A stretch of DNA of 64,000 nucleotides. Source: Zerene cesonia. Lineage: Eukaryota > Arthropoda > Insecta > Lepidoptera > Pieridae. Of the stretch, positions 26,982-39,899 are shown in pieces. The stretch spans positions 2,790,001 to 2,854,000 of the forward strand of contig NC_052104.1 in NCBI RefSeq assembly GCF_012273895.1, written 5' to 3'. The notes under the pieces were generated by a model. It did no database searches. It was not told the DNA's origin and saw only the letters and a program-made list of their open reading frames with translations. Each line of letters begins with the position of its first letter. Position 1 is the first letter of the stretch. Made by a program: the position numbers and the translations under genes.

Positions 26982-28233
26982 ATGACAGATTCGAAATTCA
27001 AATGTAATATTTTTTTATAATTAAGTGTAACAGTATTTATGGCCAGACTAAGTAGTGTATAGTATATAGTGTACATACATATTTATTAGGTTACGTTCCA
27101 CAAGACAACTACGCTACGATTAATTAAAAACTTTTCAAACCGTTCGGAAGGTCACCTGAATTCTTAACTAGTTTCTACCAATCACGTTTTACAGCTTTCA
27201 ACTAATCTATAACCTCCAATTTATATTTCAAATCGAAAATTGATTAAGAAAAGTAAAGGGATGATTGGATTGAGGTCAGACGCAGTTACCAATGTCACGA
27301 GTCGCCGATCAGAGAATTTACTTTGGTGTCCTCCGTATATTTTAAAGATAATGTCGCATTTATTGTACCTACCTGGGTAAGTGCTTTGCTGGAAGGTTTA
27401 CCTTCAGTATTGAAGATTAAATGTATATTTAATGCATTTTTCAATAATTGTTTGTATGCAAATAAGTGTTTTTATTGCGGAGTATAATAAATAAGTGTCA
27501 CGCAAGTAAAGTCATGACCTTTGCCATTAACAGTAAAAGCTGAAATCCTTACTTCTAACCTTTGTCATCTCGTGTTAAACTGTCATAAACAAAGAGTTTT
27601 ATAGAAGTGATAAGCAGAGATACTTCTTAATAGCTACTTAGAGGATCATGGGAAAGTTTTAATACATTTAGGTTATGGTGTGTGTGGAATATATCTTACA
27701 AATGATATATTATCCTTTCAATATAATTTAATTAGAATTTGGATATTTTATTTCTATGATATTTTTTTAGCAATTTTATATAACTGCGTCATATAAAATA
27801 CTGATGTATTCAATGTACTAATTTTTTACATTTTAAAAGCAATTATTTGTGAATCCAATATTAGTCCAACTTACGCAAATATCCCTTCGTAGAATTATAA
27901 ATATGAATTTTTACATGGAATAGTTCAGATTACGAGAAAAATATATGAATTCAGTGTGAAATTGCTAAAAAAATGAAACAGTAAAATATTTGAAGAAAAG
28001 GAGAATAAAAATAAATAACATTTAATTTGCGGAATGACGCGGGTTCGAATCCCATTTTGTTATAACATTTTTCTTTTTTGTAAAATTCGTAGAACATATG
28101 AAATATTTAAATATACGTATCTAGTCCGATTTTAGCTATATTTAAAAATAATGTATTCGTTGTTAATTTAAGTTGCAAAATAGCTTCCCCATACATAGCA
28201 TATTCAAAATCTAATATTTAGATGGAATTAAAT
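26982..28233. other. A+T-rich DNA right of the gap
   Basis: Near 28038 GCGGGTTCGAATCCCA matches a tRNA B box/T-arm, but there is no A box or acceptor stem, so it is not a tRNA gene. Confidence 0.5.
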
Positions 28234-28245
28234 ATTTTTATACCT

Positions 28246-28421
28246 TTAGAAATTACAGACTTTTAAACGGATTATAAACGTGATTTATTCATTATAGTAT
28301 TAACCCGACGCTTCGAAAACTACAGCGAGCGTGACCACGCTCGCTTTAAAATCCGCTTGAACCTCTTTAAATTCTAAATCTAAAACTCTAATACTCACAA
28401 AATGAAACACAAGAAAATACT
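28246..28421 (+). mobile_element. Fold-back retroposon (family E), eroded right arm
   Basis: Left arm 'tttattcattatagtattaa', a tip formed by the 22-base palindrome AGCGAGCGTG-AC-CACGCTCGCT, a shortened right arm and the shared 3' end 'gaaacacaagaaaata'. Flanked by ATTTTTATACCT (28234-28245) and ATTTATATACCT (28422-28433), a 12-bp duplication with one mismatch. Confidence 0.7.
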
Positions 28422-28579
28422 ATTTATATACCTGATTTATTGTATTTTAGTATTTTGTAAATATTAATAGTAGTATTTTTGAATTTTCGAAATTTATTTG
28501 AACCAGTTAAACACATCAATTAATTATTTCCCTTATAAACATTGTCCGTATCTATATTTAGCTGTCACAGCGTTATTTT

Positions 28580-28737
28580 CAATTATATATATAATAATAA
28601 AAGAACATCGTCAAATGTGTCGCCTAAACCTCCAGAACGGTTCGACCACATCACCAATTTTAGTGTAACATTTTTGTTAAGGAAAAGTTTTTATAGAGAG
28701 AGAACATACTGCGAGTGAAACCGGGGCGGACCGCTAG
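28580..28737 (+). mobile_element. Helitron-like remnant
   Basis: It follows an A+T-rich start and contains 'cctccagaacggttcgacca', ending 'gcgagtgaaaccggggcggaccgctag'. The 3' end has the CTAG and G+C-rich stem typical of the other copies. The 5' boundary is uncertain. Confidence 0.5.
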
Positions 28738-29041
28738 ATTATAACATAAATAAAATGCACAAAAAGTATATTTCATATCTTTATGCGACCACATTAATAA
28801 CGTTTCCCGTCATACAAATTCTTAATAGGGAAATGTAACCAGAGTCAACCGTAATTTGGGATAAAATTACATATTAAACCATCCATCGGGCTAATTTAAG
28901 ATCCACACATGAATTTATTCATGAACATGCATTCATCTCATGTTATGGGCTGACGCAGGCCCTTCATATTATTTAAAGTAGGACTGAAATTATGTCAACG
29001 AGATTAAGAAAATGTTTATTATAGAGCAACATATTTAACTA

Positions 29042-29212
29042 TCACACTAATATCGTGAATGTGAAAGCTTGTTTGTTTGGATGTTTGTCCGTCAATCACG
29101 CTGAAACTACTGAACGGAGCCGACTTTGTGATAGGATACTTTCTATCCCGATTAAGTGCTTGGGGTAAAACTGGAATATCGATATCCGGGCGGAGCCGGG
29201 ACGAGCGTCTAG
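29042..29212 (+). mobile_element. Helitron-like element, second subfamily
   Basis: It starts TCACACTAATAT after an A, carries 'gtttgtttggatgtttgtcc' and 'aatcacgctgaaactactg', and ends CGTCTAG before a T. The interior differs from the 43416 copy, but the termini follow the same rule. Confidence 0.68.
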
Positions 29213-29276
29213 TTGTAATATAGATTTAAATTGAATGTGTAATGGAAACGTACAATATCTTTGGACAAGTAGTTAC

Positions 29277-29452
29277 CCTACTGATATTATGAATGCAATA
29301 GCAGCTATCTGTCTGTCTCTTCACGCTTAATCACTGTGCTGATTTAGATGAAATTTGGTATATAAGTAGTTAGAGACTTATGAAAGGACAAGGAATATGT
29401 TTTATTTCGTAAACTGCATGGGAAGCGGTAGCTTGGCGGGAAAACTCCGGAC
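29277..29452 (+). mobile_element. Diverged Helitron-like remnant
   Basis: 'ctactgatattatgaatgc', 'tctgtctgtctcttcacgc' and 'gatgaaatttggtata' match family blocks in plus orientation. No clear CTAG remains. Confidence 0.5.
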
Positions 29453-30420
29453 AGTTTATTTTTTATTTTCACTTTGTAAATAAAGCACTTGTTTGTTTTT
29501 TTAACTATTTATTTATAAGATACTTGTCGTCAAAAAATGAAATTAGAACGCTGTATTAGTAATTAGGTGATATTATAAAATACTTGAATTGAAATTACTG
29601 ATAAATACACACTTAAATATCGTCATAGTAATCATTTTAATAAATAAAAACTGTAAATATAAATATGGTATAATTCTACTAGTTTATAAATAAGCTACGT
29701 ACAAAGTTTCAGCCTAATCGAACTGCTTTCACAAACATAGGTACAAACTTTCATATTAATAATATTACATGTATAAGATAAAACGTAATACAACTTCTCT
29801 ATACAACCTCTTTTATTTCAAGACACGTGAAATAAATAATATATCCATTATTGATAGATTATATAGGATCCACAGATAATGTATAAAGTTTTTTATGAGT
29901 CGGCCATATGTCGCTCAAAACGTGCGCGCAGGATTATATGTCATTGATGGGTGCCGACATCACCGCCAGATTTTACGGTATATATAGAACTTTATGCCAT
30001 CGCCAAGTATTAGATATAACTATGTGTATTACCTAGTTTTCTTCGAAGTTAGAAAATTTTCTTAATTTCGACAACTTCATAGTCAAATTGTATAGAAATT
30101 CAAAGAATATTTCTCGATCATCGGTTAACCTAATTTATCTAACATTGTATTGAAACCAATTTCAAAAGAGTCTTATCAATTTTCGTCGTATTAGACACAC
30201 AAATATAATTTCCAATTATACAAAATGTTTTATTTGTATACTATACTGTTTGAGGAATAACTGTTAAAAAGGATTGAGAAATCTATTCTTACACTTACAT
30301 ACTTTTTCTATGGTAAAACCCTGAAGTGGGTCTTAGCCTCCGAGACGAAAACACTCCATCTATAGCGGTCTCTTACCAACTGTCATTAGCCTCAATTTTA
30401 CTCCTTAATTAATCTATAGT

Positions 30421-30625
30421 ATAGCTGCGCCCCGCTGTTTCATCCGCGTAAGTCCGTATCCCGTAAGAATATCGGGATAAAAAGTTGCTTATATGTTATT
30501 CCAATTAGCCAGCTGTCTACGTACCAAATTTCATTGCAATCGGTTCAGCAATTTTTGCGTGAAAGAGCAACAAACACACACACATCCGTAAAAAATTTCG
30601 CATTCATAATATTAGTAGGATAGGA
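30421..30625 (-). mobile_element. Helitron-like element with mutated 3' terminus
   Basis: Same family blocks in reverse orientation ('gtccgtatcccgtaagaat' to 'ataatattagtagga'). The terminal CTAG has become ATAG-like on the plus strand, and the 5' TCCTA block is duplicated. Confidence 0.68.
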
Positions 30626-33600
30626 TTACAAAAACAATAATTCTTCATATCTTTGTACTTGCAATTTCATTAAATTAATTAAATTAGGTTCTTGTAGTTG
30701 AAATATATATTCTCAAACGCGAACTATTCTATAAAATTAATGATGTGGCTCTAAACATAGTTTGACCAATGAAAACTAACTAACTCTGGAAAGTTCCGAC
30801 GTGGGAAAGCACGTAGGCTTTTAAAACCTAGCAAATTAATCTGTTTATTTTAGTTTGAGTAAACTCTATTGGCACATATAATGCGCAGGAATTAAATTTT
30901 AGGAGTAAGTCGCTTCAACTGAAAATCAAAACTGTAAATATAAAATACGCTAAGATTCAAAAGTTTAGAAAGAATTATTTAAATAAGTGCATTTAAAAGA
31001 CCCTTTAAATGAAAAATAATTATGCAATATGTGATAATCAGCTTAGTGAAGCATTTATTTATGTATCATACGCAGAATTTTAGAATAACAAAAAAAAACA
31101 AAAACTGGATATATGCCATAATCCAGTGCCGCTTTCGTGGGAGCCTTGGGTACGCGAAAAAGCATTCTCTACTATAGAACAGTAGCTTTTGAAACTTGAA
31201 ATGCCTGACTAACATGCGGATGGATAGACAGACAGACAACCAACTCAATTACAAAGTCTCCCAGTTTCCTCCATTACGTAACATCAACCGATAGATTCAT
31301 TGGTATTAGTTTAACAGAAAAAAATTCCTCATCTTTATTTTATACTTACAAAAAGGTTTATTATCATAGTTATATTAATGTATTAATAATAATAACCCCT
31401 GTATTGAAAAAACATAATTTATATAAAACTTCATAGCTATCAATATATATGCTGTAGTATTAAAAAATATTAAAATATTTTACCAACGTGTATCTACTCA
31501 TTTAATACAGTAATTCCATTTTATAGCAAGGGGCTCGTAGAGGTATTTTAACGGCCTCCTTGTTCTATTTGATAACGTGTATGAAAGGTGCCGTGAAATA
31601 ATTTATTGTCCTTGTTATATTATTCAAATAATTTATAAAACAGCATATAATATATATCATAAACTTATAGGCTTGTGAGGATGAATGTTTGTAAATCTTT
31701 CACACAATAGTATGTAAAAAATTTGATGAAATTTTACACTAATTAATAAAGAGAGTGAATTTATCGGCAACTAGTTCAGTATAATGCATGCAATGCATGT
31801 ATGACGAAAACGAATAGCAGAAATAGTGGGAAACGAAAAACAAATTATACTCCCCCATTTCAATTCACTATCAAAAATAAATATTTAACATAGGAAAATA
31901 ACTGAAGTTTCTGTGTGTAACTAAATTACTATAGAAATAAAGCATCGTAGCTAATGTGATTGTAAATGATGAGTTGTGAGTAGTTTGAACATTCACTTGC
32001 ATATATGCATTGTTTTACTAATCCAATAAGGATAACATTTTAAAAATTAAATGTTACATTAAGTTAATCAAATCTACTGAACTATTATACTTTCCACTTT
32101 AACACAGAAAAATAATACGGACAATGTTAAAAAGTTTCTGAACAGAAATATGAGATGCGGTACAAAGCGAGTAGAATGCAAGTCTTAGGTTTTATTAAAT
32201 CCGACAGAGACAAGTTTGGAAGTACGACAGTACATCTGAACAAAATGAGCTCGAAAAGTCATAATGCTTTTAATATTTTAAAAATGAAGCATTTTTAACA
32301 CAGTGAAATAGTGAAACATAGCAGCCATTTAAATGATAAATGTTGTATCAATTTCATATTGAATATTTATTTTGGTTTCTTGAGTTAATTTGTGAGTAAA
32401 TGTTTTAATTAGAAATATTAATTATAAAGCATTTAAAGTGTAAAACTTAAAATTAGATAAATTACATTTTTAACCAATTTTAAACAATTGAGGAGGTTCT
32501 CAAATCGTCTGTCTTTTTATGTGTTTATTACCTCATACATTCCTACTGAATGAACCTATTTTGTTAATTATTTTTATATTCAAAAGCTTTTACTTCTCAT
32601 GTGGTCCCATTTAAATTTCGATTAGGTTTGACAATTCGATTTTAATTTTATTTGCTAAAAATAATTATTTACGCAATGTCTTAGCTTGTATCTTACGAAA
32701 CATACAAAACGACGAACGGCTAACAGCGTAATAAACTCATAACAACTATCCGTGAATAGAACTTGATTAAAGTCATCGCACAGTTTTGAAACCAAAGCGA
32801 TAGCCTGTCGAAGACAGATGCCGAGTTATTTACGAGCGTGTCTGATATACCTAGCTTTGTTTATGGCATCCGATAACAAGGTAAACTGGATAAAACTGTG
32901 TTTTATGCATTTTCGGTGTAGCTGACACTTTGTGTAATGTCAGATATGTTGCATACTTCTGATACGTTGTAATGCACATATCGTAAATTTTGTAAGGACA
33001 CTCAAATACAATCCATGATGTGTTTTCCTTCTATTACATAGAACCGATAGATATAGTCATGTTGTGGTGTATTTTTAAGCAGTATAAGTCCCTTATTGTG
33101 GACAATAACTTGACTTTCCCAGCGTTCTACTCTGAACACAGTTATATTTATAGAAAAATGCAGCCAATTATATCACGATTAACAATTTTAATAATGACTA
33201 TTCTCTGAGCAGTTCATGAGATTTCAAGATGTGATTTATGTGACCTTTTTTGCATTTATAGCTTTATTAGACTCGATATCAAAGTTGAGTTTCCACATCT
33301 TCATTACAAGCCGTAATTACAGAGGTGTATACAAAGATTGAGTTCAGAAATCTACATGACTGGACTAGAATACGATTTGGGATATCCCAAATAATTTTGT
33401 TAAAGTTTCTAACTTACTGTATTAGTGGTATTTATGAGCTAAAACCGAAATAAAATTGTATATGTTTTTTTCAAATGAAAATAGTTTATCTCGTAATAAT
33501 TACGATTATACTTCATTTTTATTCTGCTTTTAACTTTATTAAAACATGAATTTACTTAAAACATAGCGCAAATTCAATGAAACGTACAAAGAAAATAAAA

Positions 33601-33782
33601 ATACTTTCAAAGACTGTCTGTCTTAACATAAGGATAACATGTTCACAAAGAATGTGATATAAGAGCAAAAATGGTTAAACCCTTTGTGTTGGCAACGTAA
33701 TTAGATTTTTTATGGTCGGCTTCTATCGGCCTTAGCAAATGTTTGATTTAGTTGTAATGCTTGGAAAAATATGCATATATAG

Positions 33783-33860
33783 AAGATTTGAAACGGATTT
33801 CAAAAACGATATACTCATTATATTAATTAATAAACAGCGAGGTCACGGTTAGTCATAAGT
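33783..33860 (+). mobile_element. Family E fragment (left arm and tip)
   Basis: 'aacggatttcaaaaacgata', 'ctcattatattaattaa' and 'cagcgaggtcacggttagtc' follow the order of the left arm and tip of the 39669 copy, diverged and lacking the right arm. Confidence 0.45.
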
Positions 33861-34423
33861 TAATATTAATTTATCGTTCAAAAGTTTTTTATTTAATAAG
33901 AAAATGTATAATATTGGCGTAACATTATACAATCTTTTCTACTAACACCCACTTATTCTTATTTTAGATAAAACAGTAAATTTATCTTTAATTAATTATT
34001 AAGAAAAGCCTCTTTAAATTAAAAACAATATTAAGAAGTTAAATTAATTACTCTTAACAGTATATTACTAACATTACCCTTTAAAAACTGTTTAACATTT
34101 ATTCACATATAAATATTATACGAACATGAAATGAATTATCCGATATGCGAACAGACATTTATCTATGAACATTGATTTCATAACAATTCCACGTGACCTT
34201 CCACGTATGTTATCTAATATCTATGTCCGAATATTCAATAAAAATATCACTACGAGCTTCGTCAATAAATCATGTCGGTAACAATGGGGATGTCGGCGAA
34301 TCCTGCCAATCATTTTGACGAATGTGGCCGCAAATACGCAGACGCTTTCGAATTAAATTCCACTCATAGATACACCAGCCTTTTAAATACTTTTTATGAT
34401 ATGTAAATTCATTTAGATAATTA

Positions 34424-34647
34424 CTAGCTGTGCCCCGCGGTATCCCGTAAGAATATTGAGATAAAAAGTGGCCTATATGTTATTTCAGTTGTCCAGCTGT
34501 CTACGTACCAATTTTTGTGTGTCTACGTACCAAATTTCATTGTAATCGCTTCAGTTGTTTTTGCGTGAAAGAGCAACAAACACACACACACACACACACA
34601 CACATCCTTACAAACTTTCGCATTTATAACATTAGTAGGAAGTAGGA
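34424..34647 (-). mobile_element. Helitron-like element with expanded CA microsatellite
   Basis: Minus strand. TCCTAC at 34647 with A before it; CTAG at 34424-34427 with T after it. The normally short ACACAC tract has grown to about 25 bases (34580-34604), and 'gtctacgtaccaa' is locally duplicated. Confidence 0.7.
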
Positions 34648-36089
34648 TTAGTTGTGCTTGTGGGTAATAGCGTAGACAAACTGAAGTTTCCGAAGCGGTG
34701 GTAAATGTTAAAACGATTCAAACAGACAACAGTACTATAAGATGTCTTATTAAATACATAAATGAATGAGTTAGAGTTTGAGTTTGAAACCGGGTAAAAA
34801 CTTTATCCTTCAGCCTTCTAATAAAACGTAACCTGTGTTGCACCATGTATTATTTTAGACACTAATCTCATATATATTATATATTTGAATGTAATTGGTC
34901 GATAGTTCCTTCGTGTTCGATCTTAGTATCTCAAATATTCACAATTACGTTGAATATAAAATTTACAAACACGGAGCTTGCAAAAACAAATGGCACTTTG
35001 TGTCCATACATTTATTGTTGCATTCAAGATTTCTATGAATATATTTTGCAAACTACGTCACACCAGCAGTTACGTCGTATACATATCATTGTCTTGACAA
35101 ACTTAAATGCATTTTTAGTTTTATTTATATGGAACGCTTTTGTATGAAGTTATACACGTGTAAAATGTTAAAGAGATGACTGTAGAATCATTAAAAGTTG
35201 AAAATATGCTTTGGGAAGTACTGACGTTACTAGTTTCTCTACTAAACATTTAGGCTTGTTTTATACAAACGCAGGTGTTTAGTGTTATGAAAGCATAAAA
35301 ATGTGTTTATTGTTTTAACCGACTTTCCTTATTGTTCTCATTTAGTCAAACAACTGGGGATGAAGTGAAAGTCTAATATTAACAATATATTTATTTGCGT
35401 TTCTTTTCTAAGTGTTAATCTGTTTATCCCAGTTTGGTGTTTGTTTCTCAGAATATAAACAGTAAATAACGCAACCTATTCATCATAGCAGGACGCCGAG
35501 CTTAATCCGGGTAGTACCAAAAATAAAATGTACCAAAAATAAATTTAATTGGTACTACTCATTAACATAAAACACAACTTTTAATTAATTACCAACAGAG
35601 AAGGCAGCTACAAAATAGGTTAACATGTGTGTTATTTTCATTGTGCAGTGTAGCAGAAGAGTTTACTAATTATTTTTACGGGAGAATAAATTTAGGCCAT
35701 AACTCGTTCTGCAGCTGGTTTAAGGGTTTCTTCTGCGTCGTATTTAACATTTTTTGGGTGAAATGCGACAATTTTCACTAAAATGCAATATGCATTTAAC
35801 TATTTATTAGCAGATTTTCGCCCGTAATACATATATATGCCTATTTCAGTCAGTGAAGATGCAGCTTCCTGGTGCAATATATCTTTAAATTGGTCCAGTA
35901 GTTCTCTGTTCCTCTTATAATATTAGTTCAGATAATTGCGAATAAATTAAATTTAGAGACACATGTAGGATTCTGTTTTTGTTGAATTAAACCATAGTGA
36001 AAACCAAATATTCGAATACATTGCACGCTAATAATGCAATTTCCAAATCAAACAATTCTTGAAAAAGTTATAAATTTAAAATTAACACA
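34648..36089. other. A+T-rich DNA without recognised features
   Basis: Includes a small frame at 34950-35147 without family features. Nothing else stands out. Confidence 0.5.
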
Positions 36090-36320
36090 TCACACATCAA
36101 CATCGGGTATCAGCTGAAAAAATGTATCTCCGAAATTTACCAAGCCAAGGTGGTACCGTAAAGTTAATTTTACATCGTTATAAGACGTCAGCCCCACAAA
36201 GGGAAAGAAATTGCTCGAGACTCCACATAAATGTGACGCGTCGTTTGGCCCTCGAGGCATTTTTGTTACGAAAAGTACAACTGCTTGTGTTTGAGATTTA
36301 GCCGAAGGAATGAGGACTGC
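36090..36320 (-). other. Candidate terminal exon, unrecognised
   Basis: On the minus strand an acceptor (TTACAATTTCGCAG) is followed by an open frame to a TGA at 36090. It reads AVLIPSAKSQTQAVVLF and continues through FPFVGLTSYNDVKLTLRYH. The plus strand also has an open frame here (36122-36301), which weakens the case. Base composition is richer in G+C than the flanks. Confidence 0.2.
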
Positions 36321-36401
36321 CTGCGAAATTGTAATAATTTTCATTAAATTGTGTTATTTGTTGGATAATATAACTTTAGTTTCGAGAAAAACTGAATAGT
36401 T

Positions 36402-36545
36402 GTTTATTTATTTATTTATTTTTATTTATTTACACTTAATTGTACAATACACATACAGTTAACAAAAACCAATAAACAATATCTACTGTACAATTTGGCG
36501 GCCTTATCGCTTTGAAGCGATTTCTTCCAGGCAACCTTTGGATAC
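36402..36545 (-). mobile_element. LINE 3' tail with (AAAT)n end
   Basis: On the minus strand, 'aaaggttgcctggaagaaat', 'cgataaggccgcc' and a 3'UTR ending in tandem AAAT/AAATA repeats. It shares the 'ggttgcctggaag' and 'aaggccgcc' blocks with 47-230. The tandem tail suggests a family that ends in short repeats. The hydrophobic minus-strand frame extending to 36751 arises from A+T-rich DNA and is not supported as a gene. Confidence 0.6.
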
Positions 36546-37329
36546 AGGAAATATAAATTTTGAAAAGGTAGAAAGTGTATAAATACATACAAGAAAGTGA
36601 ACAAATATATAGATAAGAAATTAATGCATATAGGAGCAAGGATAGTATAAATATGCAGTAAAGAGAGATAAATAATAGAGGAGAGAAAAGCAATATAACA
36701 TAGAACAGAGTCAAAAAAAACATTATGGAGATAGAAAATAATCCTTAACAAGAGATTTAAATGTATATAAAGATTGGGCTGTTTATGTATATGTATATGG
36801 ATAAGTTATTAGTAATTGATAATTTTGTTTATGGTCATGTACTCAGACGCTTACATAGAATTATTGCTTTCTGGAACAAACTCGATAAAGGTTAACTTTA
36901 TAACGAATTTAGTTTTAAAGACAATGAACACAGGAATACTTATCTATCTATGTTTATTGTGCATTTAATGTTGATGGATAACCCGATATTGATGATTTTT
37001 TTTTATTTGAAAGGTGCCCGTGTGGTTTCATTTAAATTTGTTGTAGTTCTGACATTTTGAAGGCGGTTTAGTATTTTTGCTTAAAACTTATTTTAGCATG
37101 TATATATTTAACGTATCTACCGAACATTATTTATACTCCGCCAAATAAAGTTTGAATGAAACTTTGAACTATTCTCATTCAAATAACCTATGAATGGCAT
37201 TTAAAAATACACACAATTTTGCATTCACAAAAGTTATGTGGGATAACAAAGTGCAGCGCTATATGAATTAATTAGGCTGGTCGAACAAGCACAATTTGTT
37301 CCACTTACTACACACAGAACTGATGGTAC

Positions 37330-37475
37330 AATCTATATATATATATATAAAATTAATCCCTATTTCTCTTAGTCACTAAATCACGCGTGATTTCAAAAAT
37401 CCTTCGCTATTATAAAGCTTCATCTTCACTGAGTGACATAGCCTATATATGTACGGGCGAAGCCAAGGCGAGCAG
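37330..37475 (+). mobile_element. Helitron-like remnant
   Basis: A TA-repeat start, 'ttaatccctatttctcttag', 'actaaatcacgcgtgattt' and a 3' end 'ggcgaagccaaggcgagcagcta'. The terminal CTAG is mutated to CTAC. Confidence 0.5.
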
Positions 37476-37946
37476 CTACCGAATAATAACTAAAGTTTTT
37501 TTAAATAAGAAGTTTTCGTAACAAATTAAAGATTTAAAAGCCTTTTAAATGAAGGTCGTAAAACCAATATTTAGGTACACAATAAACCACAAGCACTTTT
37601 AACATTTGAGTACTGCAAATATTTATAGTGATTAAACTCAACAATTTGAAGACCTGGAGCTAAGTCCAAGTTTCAAATTTTACGACCACTAACATCTTTT
37701 TTACTACAGTGCTTCGATTATTTACTCGCAAAGGTCATAAATAACTTCTGCTGGTTGGACATTAACCTAGCTTACATTTAGGGGCCTAAAAGGAAATCTT
37801 TTTTTCTTAATTACTCTCAAAATGCTTCCAATTAAAACACCCCAACGATATTAAGGACCCTGTCTTTTATTTTGTGGTAAACACGTTCTATCAAAGAGTT
37901 AGATATTGTCATTACGAGGAGAGGGCAACGAGATTTTATTGAAATT

Positions 37947-38155
37947 CTAGCGGCGCCCAGCGGTTTCACCCGCGTAAGTCCGTATCCCGTGGGAATATCG
38001 GAATAAAAAGTAGCTTTTATGTTATTCCAGTTGTCCAGCTGTCTACGTATCAAATTTTATAGCAATCGGTTCAGTAGTTTTTGCGTGAAAGACCAACAAA
38101 CACACACACACATCCTTACAAACTTTCGTATGTATAATATTAGTAAGAAGTAGGA
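37947..38155 (-). mobile_element. Helitron-like non-autonomous element
   Basis: Minus strand. TCCTAC at the high end, CTAG at 37947-37950, and the shared 'gtccgtatcccgt', 'ccagctgtctacgta' and 'aatcggttcagtagttttt' blocks seen on the plus strand. The apparent ORF across it is repeat-derived. Confidence 0.7.
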
Positions 38156-39653
38156 TGTTAGTCCAATGTTCAAATGCATAAGATGATTTTACTTCTTTGC
38201 TTACGGAAACATCTCTTCCTTTTAGTTGTAATATTGCTTTTAGACTTTATGTTGGTAGCTTAGAAGATCACTTGCAAGTAATAAGGCATCTTCTATGCCA
38301 TATGTTTTTGGTATAAGATTTTTTGTTGTTATATTGCTATTGATTAAAATAAACTAATAACGCCAAATAAATATTCAACAATCTATTGCATCAGAGCATT
38401 TATGTCTTGATATAATATGTTTAGTTTTCGTCTGTTTGCATATTTATGTCTGCATACAATCTCCTGCGTAGAAAGATTTATGTTTCAGATAGATAAGACA
38501 AAAAAAAATCGTAATAAAAATATCTATTCATGGCAAGACTCATTTCATCGTCTGAAACGAAAATTGTAAAGAAAAATTGCATTCAGCCGTTTCTAAAGCA
38601 CAAAGTATCTTGTATTAGGGAAAGTTTGAAATATTTCTATCACGACGACACCGAAACATTTTTCATATAACTGGCTGTTTATCCGGAAATTGCCCAGGCT
38701 GAGGTAACAAATGTGAGTTCTCTGTAGTGCAGAGACTTTGGGATTAAAGTCTCGCGAATTTTATAGTATCACTTTATTTTCTAAATGATTCATAAACATC
38801 TTGAAAATAAGAAATGATATCGATGGGTACATAATACCAGATTTCTATATCTGTATATATAGAAATCTTATATTATGAATAGATACTTAAATAATAATCT
38901 GTGAACCCATATTCTGTTTTCTAGTAAAGCTTATAACTTATTTTACGATACCTTTAGTTTTTTAATCCGTATACTATGTCTAAAGAAAATTTTCATAAGA
39001 GTTGTTTTAAATTAGTTGTGAAAAGATTTTTATATGTAACATAAAAGCATTTTAATATTTGTCATTGAAACTTAGCACTTACTAAATCTGCTTTTCTTTA
39101 GTATCGCAAAATATTTTTAATGATGTACAATATATACTCAGTTATTTGTGTTTAGTATATATTTTTTACGCTAAATATTCATATAAGAGGAAATAAAGGC
39201 CCAATATAATGCGCTAACAATTTTGAAATAATATGTAATTTAACTTTAGCGAATCGACCCACATATTAATTAGTTCGGTATCTATACATAATTTTCGGTA
39301 AAGATTTGTATAGCACGATCGCCTTATTTCTACTGAACCGAACAATAAACAATAAACGAACTAAGTCTACACCTAAAAGAGAAAATAAATCATAGAGGCC
39401 AAGAAATAAAAAGCCACCAAATAAATCTTCGTTAATGATAAGTCTGGAGTGTGACGCCTCCGTAGTCGTCGCAATTGATGGTATAAGGTACCTACCTCAA
39501 GTTTGACAAATACCCTCTCATCTGACATATTTTTCTCCTCTATTAATGCTATTTACGACTTTATTACGTCAGTAATTTAGAGAAAATATAGATAGATTGT
39601 ATAGCAATGAATATACGTATGTTTAAGATAGCATTTTACAGATTATTATTAGG
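38156..39653. other. A+T-rich DNA without recognised features
   Basis: Apart from a self-complementary 'gatttctatatctgtatatatagaaatc' segment near 38851-38878, nothing is seen. Confidence 0.5.
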
Positions 39654-39668
39654 TAATATTATTTTTCT

Positions 39669-39899
39669 TTTAGAAATTCAAAACTTTTCAAGGGATTTTA
39701 AACGCGATTTATTCATTATATTATTAATCCGACGTTTCGAACACTTTACAGCAAGCGTGGTCACGGGGAGTCAGTCTCCCCGCTGTAAAGTGTTCGAAAC
39801 GTGGGTTAATAATATAATGAATAAATCGCGTTTAAAATCCCTTGAAAAGTTTTTAATTTCTAAATGTATAGTACTCGTGTAAAATCAAACACAAGAAAA
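39669..39899 (+). mobile_element. Fold-back retroposon (family E), near-perfect 83-nt hairpin
   Basis: The arms 39670-39752 and 39782-39864 are nearly perfect inverted repeats, closing on a 29-nt tip that itself contains GGGGAG...CTCCCC. After the right arm comes a single-stranded end (to 'aaaatcaaacacaagaaaa'). Direct repeats TAATATTATTTTTCT flank the unit (39654-39668 and 39900-39914), a 15-bp duplication of variable-length type as made by retroposition. Two other copies share the same order of parts. No coding frame is credible. A transcript would form a long double-stranded RNA. Confidence 0.75.

Larger units (their letters stand above)
29453..34423. other. A+T-rich DNA with scattered repeat remnants
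   Basis: Contains the listed copies at 30421 and 33783. 'aaaccctgaagtgggtcttagcctccgagacg' at 30320-30360 is a compositionally distinct patch of unknown nature. No gene is supported. Confidence 0.5.

Noticed and set aside
25955..27076. Long open frames of 350 and 372 codons on both strands
   Set aside because: They exist only because the N run contains no stop codons.
36422..36751. Hydrophobic 109-codon minus frame that looks like a membrane protein
   Set aside because: A LINE 3' tail followed by A+T-rich DNA yields Phe/Leu/Ile/Tyr codons; no start context, signal or family pattern supports it.
37832..38053. 73-codon minus frame, with a similar one at 43341-43619
   Set aside because: Both lie in copies of the same Helitron-like repeat, which is non-coding.
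39607..39882. 91-codon frame
   Set aside because: It crosses the fold-back retroposon arms and has no independent coding evidence.
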